NCBI GenBank assembly: GCA_001599975.1
Contig: BCIO01000005.1
Location: 1,240,001 to 1,304,000, forward strand
From: Cystobasidiopsis lactophilus
Taxonomy: Eukaryota; Basidiomycota; Agaricostilbomycetes; Agaricostilbales; Chionosphaeraceae
Reading direction: 5' to 3'
Length of the DNA: 64,000 nucleotides
A program made the translations under genes and the position numbers. Shown in pieces: positions 56,724-64,000 of the stretch. Each line of letters opens with the position of its first letter. The stretch's first letter is position 1. The notes beneath the pieces were generated by a model. The model saw only the letters and a list, made by a program, of their open reading frames with translations, was not told where the DNA came from and did not search any database.

Positions 56724-58390
56724 TTACGAGCTGGGCAAGATGCTGACTTTGACCGAGCCGCCCTGAGAGTCCGCCACCAACTCGAACGCTTCCTGGAACT
56801 TGGCAAGAGGGAACTGATGGGTGCAAATGTCGGACATAGGGAGGGTGCCGTTCTCAAGAAGCCTGACCGCGCTGGGCCACGCGTGGGGACCTGTCGCGAC
56901 ATTGAGCCTGGATTTGACACTCAACGGGGGAGGGAGGACCCACCCAGATGAGCTCCGAGAACATCCAAAGCCTTGGAGTCGGAAATGATGGACCAGTCGC
57001 AAGAGACGGGGTCCTTGAACACTGAATACTCGACGAAGCGACCCTGGTTCGTCCGATTAGCAAGGAAAGAGGTAATAGGAGACGGGGCAATCGAAGAAAA
57101 CCCGATTCCCTCAAAATTGCTCGAAAAGATTAGACTAACCAGCTTGCAAAGCATGTTGAGGCCTTGAGAAACGGCAACCGGCGCACCAGTGCACTCAATG
57201 TACACGTCGCAACTGGATAAGGAAACGCGCTTAGTGTTTCGCCCGCCTTGCTGATGCGGGAAGTTGTCCTCACCCGTAGCCTCCAGTGAGACCCTTCACG
57301 ATCTGCAAGGCATTTTCGTTCCTAATGTTGATGGTGACATCGGCACCGGCCTTCTTGGCGATCGCCAGCTTGTCGTCGCTCAAGTCAAGAGCAATGACCT
57401 TGAGAGCATGCTTCGACTTGGCACCAATGATGCAGCCCAGGCCAAGGGGACCAGCGCCAGCCACGACGACCACATCATTGAACTTGATGTTGGCTCGCTC
57501 GACGGCGTGCAGGGAGCAGGACAGAGGCTCGACATAGGCGGCTTCCTGCGGCTTCAGATCGTGCGACATCTTGTGGACCAGTGCTCGAGTGGGGATTAGC
57601 ATGTACTCGGCCATGCCACCGTTGAAGCCCTTGAAGCCGAACATGTCGTGCGGCTCGCACATGTCTTGAGAAGCTGAAATCAGCCAAGCGCTCGTGGCGG
57701 CAAAGTCCAAGCTCACTGTAGTGGCCGCGGTCACACTGCAGAGGCATAGTACACTCTCAGAATCTAGAATAGGGCCGTCTTAAAGTCAGAAAGAACTAAC
57801 GTAGCGGCAAGTCTTGCAGGGAACGATCTGCTCGACGGTCACACGGTCGCCGATGGAGACGCCGTGGTACTTCAGGCCAGCCTCGTCGCCTTTCACGATT
57901 TTGCCAACAATCTCGTGTCCCTGTGGTTGAAAAAGGCCGAGGAGTAAGTACATAAGAAGATGTCAGCGCGAAGTAAGGCTTCGACGAACCGGTGTAATGC
58001 CGACCTGAACCCATTGGGCTTGCTCATGGTCTCCCTGCGTAGGCACAACATAAAGTCGTTAGATTAGGTTCGTGCATATTGCTAGAGAGAAGGCGAACCC
58101 AAAACTTCGGCGCGCCTGTTAAAAGGAACTCGACTTCAGCAGCCGCTCTCTCCGCGCTCCAGAACACGGCGCTCACCGCTCCAGCACTTCAGGTCGCTAG
58201 CGCAGACACCAACTGCTTCGACTTGCATCAAGATGTCAGTGGCCCCGAGCGTTGGGATGGGGACTTCCTCCAGACGGTAGTCCTTCTGTGCTCCGCGCCG
58301 CCACTCGCGTTAGCGAGATCTCGCAAGATAGAGGACTCAGCGCACCGGCCCATGGACTTTGACAGCCTTCATAGTAGTCTTAGCAGCCAT
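56724..58390 (-). CDS. Zinc-dependent medium-chain polyol/alcohol dehydrogenase
   Basis: NAD(P)-dependent oxidation of an alcohol or polyol. The ATG at 58388-58390 gives MAAKTTMKAVKVHGPV. Catalytic zinc ligands: VGVCASDLKCW (Cys) and PGHEIVGKIV (His-Glu). Structural zinc: VPCKTCRYCDRGHYNMC, four Cys in the usual spacing. The nucleotide-binding Rossmann motif is VVVAGAGPLGLGCI, followed by ALDLSDDKLAIAKKAGAD. It ends GGSVKVSILPSS at 56724. A 17-nt exon (58099-58115) provides GAPKFW between CASDLKCWSG and GDHEQAQWV. About seven introns. The GAPKFWG and GGMAEY blocks suggest the polyol-dehydrogenase branch (sorbitol, arabinitol, erythrulose types); the substrate is not decided. Confidence 0.88.
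58099..58115 (-). other. 17-nt micro-exon in the dehydrogenase gene
   Basis: On the minus strand it is flanked by aacag (acceptor) and gttcgc (donor). It completes a Gly codon begun by the previous exon and adds GCG CCG AAG TTT TGG (Ala-Pro-Lys-Phe-Trp), after which GGA GAC CAT resumes in phase. The resulting G-A-P-K-F-W-G is a conserved family segment. Confidence 0.75.
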
Positions 58391-58714
58391 CTTTTGATGT
58401 TTTAGAGAGAAAGCGGGGTGATAAATATGGAGAGCAGAAGAGAGTCTGAAAATCGTTCCGAAGGCGGCAGCCGCCCCAGACCGCCCTGGCGAGCGAGGCA
58501 AAATTTTGAGGAGTCTCCAGGAGTCCCCACCTCCGCACCGCGTTGCAGCGCGCTAAGTCGCATCACTTGGCCATGGTCTGTCGTAAAGAAGTCGGAGCTC
58601 CTCGCTGGTCGGGCCAAAACTGCCTCGCTTCGCCTCGCTCGGCGTGCAACATGGGCCCCGGGCATCCGTTAATGCAGATGCAATGGTATATTAACTCCAA
58701 AAGGGGCGATCAAA
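58391..58714 (-). other. Intergenic between AlaRS and the dehydrogenase
   Basis: About 325 bp holding the AlaRS 3' UTR and the dehydrogenase promoter. Nothing else recognised. Confidence 0.5.
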
Positions 58715-61700
58715 TCACGCCAAGTTCTCCTGCGCGAGCTTGCTGGCCAGTGCAACAGCTTCGGGCACTTTTGCCACCACCGTTCCGGATCCCGTTGTCG
58801 AGTCGTCCTTACCGCCAGACTGTGCAAAGGGGCAGTGAGTTTGGGGCGCCGAAAGTTCTGGTCAAAGAAATCGGTTACCTTGCCGCCGACCAATTCAATC
58901 ACGGCCGCCGACCAGGTCTTGGCGTTGAAATTGGGAGTGATCAGCGCTTTCGGAACGGTGTTGACGCAAGAGACCAAGGCAGTGTCGGACGTGAAAAGGT
59001 AAAGGGCCTTCGTCTTGCTGATTGGCGAGCGGGCAGCGCTCTGGAGGACTTTGCTTGACACGCCGTCGAAATGGCCGACGTAGTACTTTGCGTCGGGGTT
59101 GGCTTTGAAGTGCTCTGCCACAACTTCGGACAGCTGGGAGACCAGTGTGAGCTAGTATCAGAATTGGGATCGATCAGAGCTGCGGACCTTTGCAAGCTGC
59201 TCCTTCTCGGCATTTTTCTGGACGGCGTCGACCTCCTTACGCAGATTGGAAATTCCCTCTTTGAGCTCGGCCTTATCCAGCAAAGCAATGTCAAGCTTGG
59301 CAGCGTTCTAGCGAGTACCAAAGTTAGCCAGTGATTGAGCATGCCAGTGCAACAGGCCTCACCGAGTTGAACACTTTGAGCGCTTCGTCCTTCTCCTTGA
59401 GCTCTTTGATAGCGGAAATCTGGCGGAGCTCTTCTTTTGCGTTCTCGTATCGAGTGCGAGCCAAAGAAGCCTCCTCGCCAGTGACGGCGACAACCCGCCG
59501 GACACCTTTGGCAATGCTCGATTCTTCGACGATCAGAAAGTCCTTAATTTCGCCAGTCTTGTAGACGTGGCTAAAAATGGACCAAGATGAGCTTTGTCTG
59601 GACGCTCTTGAGGCAGAGAAGACTCACGTCCCGCCGCAAAACTCGACACTGGTCGACCGCCACTTGGGGTTCTGGATGTCCATGGAGATCTCGTCCACGT
59701 CGTACTCCAGGGTGACCACTCGAACTGGGTCCGGATAGGCCTCCCCGAAGACAGCGCGCAAGCCGGGGATTTCGTGAGCCTGCTTCAACGGCAGCTCCTT
59801 GCCGAAGACGCGCACGTTCTTGAGGACCCACTCGAGCGAGATGGAGGACACCTGCTCGAGCTCTTTCGGGGTGAGGCCAGTCTTGTGCGAAAAGTCGAAG
59901 CGGAGCTTGGAAGGAGCCACAAGCGAGCCCTTCTGGTCGATGTGGTCGCCCAGCACTTCTCGTAGCGCAAAGTTGAGGATGTGCGTGGCGGTATGATTAT
60001 TGCGAATGGGCCTTCTCCGGTCCTGTGCCATGATAGTAGACGGCTTCAGCAACTGCCTCGCTGACAAGAAAGCACCACGCACCTCGTCATAAGTGGCCAC
60101 CACCTCTTCGCCGACCTTGATCTGCTGAGTGGCGTCCTTGAGAAACCCGATGTGGAGAACGTAGCCGCTGAAGACCTGAACGTTGATGACTTGGAACTCT
60201 GCGTCGGACCCTTCGGCAGCCAAGAAGCCCGTGTCGGCCTCCTGACCTCCCGACTCGGCATAAAAGTTGGTGCGGTCAAGCACAATGCCGAACAGCTGGC
60301 CTTGCTTGAGATCGGCGGAGGAAGAGATGAATTTGTGCTCGTGGAAGATGGCCTTGACGGTGGCCTGCACGTTGCCGAGCTGGTACTTGGCCGAGTCCTC
60401 GGTCTTGGGCACTTCGGACATGCCGCTGATGGTCGCAATGTCGTGCACGTCCAGCTTGACCGTGTTGGCCTCCCCAGCTTTTGCCAATCCTTTGCTGGCT
60501 TCCTTGGACGCAGCCTGCGCGTCGTCAAACTCCTTCTGGTTGATGCTCAGGCCGAGCTCTTCAGCCATGAGCAAGGTCAAATCGACAGGAAAACCAAAGG
60601 TGTCATAAAGTCGCCACACGTCTTTGCCAGGCAGAACCTTGGAGTTGGCGGCCATCGTCGTGGCAGCGATCTTGTCGAACAGCTTCTCTCCTCGGTCAAG
60701 GGTGAGTGCGAAGGAAGACTCCTCTTCGTTGAGGATTTCGATCAAAGTCTCCGTCCGTGTGTTGATCTCCGGGAAAAACTCGCCCTGTGGATTGCCAACA
60801 ACGTCAAAGCCCTGCAACGAGAAGGCTTGATGAGGATCTCGCAACCCACCAATTGCTCCTGCACTGTCGGCATCAAGCGAGAGAAGAAGGTGCCGATCTG
60901 GACGCCAAACTTCTTGCGCACATAGCGAGCACCTCGCCTCAAAATGCGCCGCAGCACGTAACCCCGTCCCACCGAGTCCGGCACGCCCCCGTCTGACATG
61001 GCGAATGTAAGAGTTCGAACATGGTCGGCGACGACACGATAAGCGGTGTCGATGCCGTCCGTGTCCTCGGCGCCGAGCTTGCCTGCGTAGGGCCGGGCGT
61101 TGGTGAGCTTCTGGATGGCCTGGAAGAGAGGGGAGAAGACGTCGGTGTCGTAGTTGGAAGGCTTGTCCTGCAAGACGGAGACGAGGCGCTCAAAGCCCAT
61201 GCCGGTGTCGACGTGCTTGCTGGGCAAGGAGCGGAGCGAGCCGTCCTGCTCTCGGTTGAACTGAATGAACACGTTGTTCCAGATCTCCAACACCATGGGG
61301 TCGTCGGCGTTGACCAAGGATGCGGCGTTGCGCCCGCCGATGCGGTCGTAGTGGATCTCGGAGCAAGGGCCACAGGGGCCGGTGGCGCCCATCTCCCAAA
61401 AGTTGTCCTTGGCGTTGCCGGTGACGATGTGGTCAGCGGCGACGCCCAGCGAGAGCCAGAGGTCCCGCGTCTCGTTGTCGGGCTCGAGGCCTTGGGCGGC
61501 GTCGCCTTCAAAGTAGGAAACGTAGAGGCGGTCCTTCGGCAGGCCGTAGACTTCAGTCAGGAGCTTCCATGCCATCGTCAGTGCTTCTTTCTGTGAATGC
61601 AGCAATCTTTCTGAGACAAAGTGTCGCCTTGTCTTAAAGCAGGCAAACTGAATCGCACTTTGAAGTAATCGCCAAAAGACCAGTTGCCCAACATCTCAAA

Positions 61701-62168
61701 GCTGCAGAGGCGAACAACACCTAAGTCACATCGGACTGGGAGAGGAAGAGCCCTACAAGGTGTGGTGGTAAGTGTCCTTTCCGACGTCGTCCAAGTCGTT
61801 GTGCTTGCCACCGGCGCGGATGCACTTTTGGCTGTTGACGGCGCGCTTGAGCTTCGCAAAGTCGGAGGCGGGGTCGACGGTGCCGAGGAAGATGGACTTG
61901 TACTGGTTCATGCCGGCGTTGGCGAAGAGCAGGGTGGGGTCGTTGACCGGCACGGTCGGGGAGGAGGCGACAAAGGTGTGGCCGTGCTCTTTCTGGAAGT
62001 AGTCCATGAAAGTCGAGCGCACTTTGGCGGCCGGCCAGTCGCCCTGTGCAGCCCAATACCATTGCGCTCAGACCTTAAAGTCTCGGGGATCAAGGGAGGC
62101 CGCACGAATTGGGACGAGGTAGCAGAAGTGGAGGCCATTCTTCTAAAGTTGAGGACGGCCAATCGCAT
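58715..62168 (-). CDS. ALA1: Alanyl-tRNA synthetase
   Basis: Charges tRNA-Ala with alanine. Catalytic domain: [17 protein letters not shown] (motif 1 region), [30 protein letters not shown], then [19 protein letters not shown] and the motif 3 segment [19 protein letters not shown]. The editing domain keeps its zinc/active-site residues: HTATHIL and EFCGGTHV. The C-terminal oligomerisation part ([37 protein letters not shown]) ends SKLAQENLA at 58715. About six introns; the first has donor gtgcgg after SATSSQF and joins to GDWPAAKV. Two in-frame ATGs, 62166-62168 and 62136-62138, are ten codons apart; the upstream one adds a basic leader ([10 protein letters not shown]) that looks mitochondrial, and an in-frame TAG lies just before it. 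Confidence 0.96.
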
Positions 62169-62455
62169 GCACTATCTAAGGGCGTTCAAAGACTTGGATC
62201 GACTGCCTATCAAAAGCAGGGGCGAGGCAGAGAGCAAGGAGCGATGAACAGCGTCGAACAAGGTCTCTCTCTCGAAATCTTGACTCGGCGGTGAGCACGG
62301 ACAGCAGGCGGTCGACCGCGCTGCGAATTGGCAGGCAGCAGGTTCAGAGGATGTAATGCGAAGGCAGAGGGACCTCGAGAGGAGCCCAAAAGTGCAGAGC
62401 AAGCGGCTGTCACTGGACAGACAAATTCTGGCCCTCAGCGACCGCGTCGAAAAGC
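62169..62455. promoter_or_regulatory. Divergent promoter between AlaRS and uS9m
   Basis: About 290 bp between divergent starts of two translation genes, one with a likely mitochondrial form and the other mitochondrial. No factor site assigned. Confidence 0.45.
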
Positions 62456-63551
62456 ATGACGAGACTGGCCCGACCTCAGCTGCCTTCGCTGGCGGCACTG
62501 GGCGGCCAGCAGCAGCAGAAGCGAGCAGCCAGCATGTTCCCATTGGTCCACCGAGCGACCAGCGCCGTCGAGCTCGAGCCCAGCCGGAAGCCGCAATCCC
62601 CAAATTTTTACTCGGGCTCGCCCAAAGTGAACGACACCCTGGGCGCCCTCAACGCCACGTTGACGCAGACCAGGAAGGCCCTGTTCAACAACGGCATCCT
62701 CCCCAGCTTCTCCGCCGCGCCCGCCAAAGCGCTCGAGCAGCTCGGCGTGCCTCCGGAACTGCTCCATGGCTTTTGGCTGCCCCAGAACCTCATGAACACC
62801 GTGCTGGAGACCAACCTGTCCCTCTCCCAGTACCGGCGCATCTTGGGCCTGCTCAACTCGCTCCGGGCGCTCACGCCGCACGTCAAACTGGCCGACGAGC
62901 TGGGCCTGCCGTATTCCAGCGGTCGCATGACTGAAGAGCTGGACGAGGTGTTGAGGCCGTTCAAGAGGTCGCTGTTAGATTTGAGCCAGGGCAAGAGGCC
63001 GCTGTCAGATCGGATTGATGACAAAGGGCGGGCGTATGCGGTCGGCCGGCGGAAGGAGTCCAGCGCGCAAGTGTGGATGATCCCCGTCTCACCTCCTTCA
63101 AACTCTTCCTCCTCCACTCTCGAATCAGCGCCGCCATCAACAGAAACGGAAGCACCAAAGCTGCCGGGCCAAGTGCTGATCAACTCTCAACCTCTGTCCA
63201 CCTACTTCCCGTCCACCACTCGCCGCACCGAAATCCTACGGCCTTTCAGCGTCACCGGCCTGCTGGGGAAATACAACGTGTTTGCTCTGGCGTCTGGGGG
63301 AGGAACAACGGGCCAAGCGGGGGCGCTCAAGCTGGCCATTGCCAAAGCGCTGGTGGTGTTCGAAGGGGACGAGGCGCGGAGGATCTTGAAGAAGGGTGAG
63401 CTGGTTTACCTTAATCAGTCGATTAGGATCTGATTTGGGTCTCCTTTTGGCACTCACAGAGAAGCTGTTGACGAGGGATCCAAGAATGGTGGAAAGGAAG
63501 AAGACGGGCCAGCCGAAAGCACGGAAGCGCAACACCTGGGTCAAGCGTTGA
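62456..63551 (+). CDS. MRPS9: Mitochondrial small-subunit ribosomal protein uS9m
   Basis: The ATG at 62456 gives an Arg-containing leader (MTRLARPQLPSLAALGG...KRAASMF) suitable for mitochondrial import. A mitochondrion-specific N-terminal part follows (about 180 residues; FYSGSPKVNDTLGALNATL, GFWLPQNLMNTVLE). The universal S9 domain has GRAYAVGRRKESSAQVWMIP, VLINSQPLSTYFP, RRTEILRPFSVTGLLGKYNVF, GGGTTGQAGALKLAIAKAL. After one intron near 63397-63462, EKLLTRDPRMVERKKTGQPKARKRNTWVKR closes the protein with the basic tail that reaches the ribosomal P site in this family. An insert (SPPSNSSSSTLES...) splits the first S9 strand. Confidence 0.95.
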
Positions 63552-63660
63552 TATGCTTGGCCTGTATCACTTTGCATTTTATACACACCAACCCACACGC
63601 CCACACATTCTGACCCTGCGCCGTTCGCGGGAGAGAAAGCTTGACCTGGCACCGCGAGCC

Positions 63661-64000
63661 ATGTCAACCGAATTCGACGAGGCCGCCGCTTGGATCACCA
63701 AACAGCGTTCTGTCTCGAACGAGAACAAGCTACAAGTGTGGCTGTCCCGTGTCCCCTTGCCCGCATAAGGCCCTGAGCGCGCTCCCAGCTCTATGCCCTG
63801 TTCAAAATCGCCACGACGACCTCGCCTGTGCCTTCGGGCTCTAGGCCTGGCATGTTTGACTTTCAAGGTCCATCTGTGCCCTTTGACTCCAGTGAACACC
63901 TCACTCAGATTGGGTGCTGAGGACAGGGCGAGCAAAGTTCGATGCATGGGCAGCCAAAGGCAAGACCGTGACAGAAGCTTCGCAAGCGACAGCGCTCTAC
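63661..64000 (+). CDS. Acyl-CoA-binding protein, 3' end outside window
   Basis: The ATG at 63661 gives MSTEFDEAAAWITKQRSVSNENKLQ. After an intron (about 63737-63787), LYALFKIATTTSPVPSGSRPGMFDFQ; after a second intron (ending 63938), GRAKFDAWAAKGKTVTEAS. The order FxEAAxW...LYALFK.AT...RPGMFDF.GRAKFDAW is the ACBP fold, which binds long-chain acyl-CoA. The family usually has KxTxGD after LYALYK; here it is KIATTTSPVPSGS, slightly longer. The window cuts the gene before the last helix, so it may be a small stand-alone ACBP or the start of a larger ACBD protein. Confidence 0.85.

Noticed and set aside
1-64000. Transposons, retroelements, CRISPR arrays, rRNA genes
   Set aside because: No reverse transcriptase, integrase, transposase, capsid-like frame, terminal repeats or spaced direct repeats were seen.

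Overview
The window is nuclear DNA from a filamentous or yeast-like fungus, most likely a basidiomycete. The genes are dense and almost all are interrupted by introns of about 40-65 nt with clear gt(a/g)ag-type donors. Several genes also carry very small exons of 11, 17 and 26 nt. Most products are standard fungal housekeeping proteins. I saw no viral, retroelement, transposon, CRISPR or rRNA sequence, and I could not support any tRNA gene.

Layout. 1-9.2 kb is accessory in character: the 3' part of an amidase, a microsomal cytochrome P450, a large secreted Cys-containing protein of unknown family, and a Ser/Thr-rich single-pass membrane protein. 10.6-26.4 kb is housekeeping: ATG27-like, VPS53 (GARP complex), an SHB17-like sugar-bisphosphatase, a secreted PI-PLC X-domain protein, PTPA (PP2A activator), ADE6 (FGAM synthase, intronless) and the PP2A-like phosphatase PPG1. 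27.0-37.4 kb holds two tandem full-size ABCC (MRP-type) transporter genes. They share a 788-bp tract identical to the base, introns included, although the genes are otherwise well diverged. The first copy lacks about 585 bp just before that tract and is probably broken. 37.6-43.7 kb holds ATG4, a divergent kinase-like gene and the mitochondrial Fe-S scaffold ISU1. 44.1-50.0 kb holds two related F-box/LRR-like genes flanking a gene for a secreted bacterial-type tungstate/molybdate-binding protein, then a pfkB sugar kinase. 50.2-64.0 kb holds SF3B1/HSH155, ATG6 (Beclin 1), a zinc polyol/alcohol dehydrogenase, alanyl-tRNA synthetase with two possible starts (mitochondrial/cytosolic), mitochondrial ribosomal protein uS9m, and the 5' part of an acyl-CoA-binding protein.

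How they relate. Three core autophagy genes (ATG27-like, ATG4, ATG6) lie in one 45-kb stretch, together with PPG1 and a PTPA-type activator of the PP2A family; PPG1 and PTPA flank ADE6. This may be chance. The observations most worth checking are the ABC gene-conversion and deletion event, a 29-bp exact repeat just upstream of both ATG4 and ISU1, the micro-exons, the GC-AG intron in ISU1, the dual start of the alanyl-tRNA synthetase, and the prokaryote-like metal-oxyanion-binding protein. I did not find a clearly new multi-gene system.
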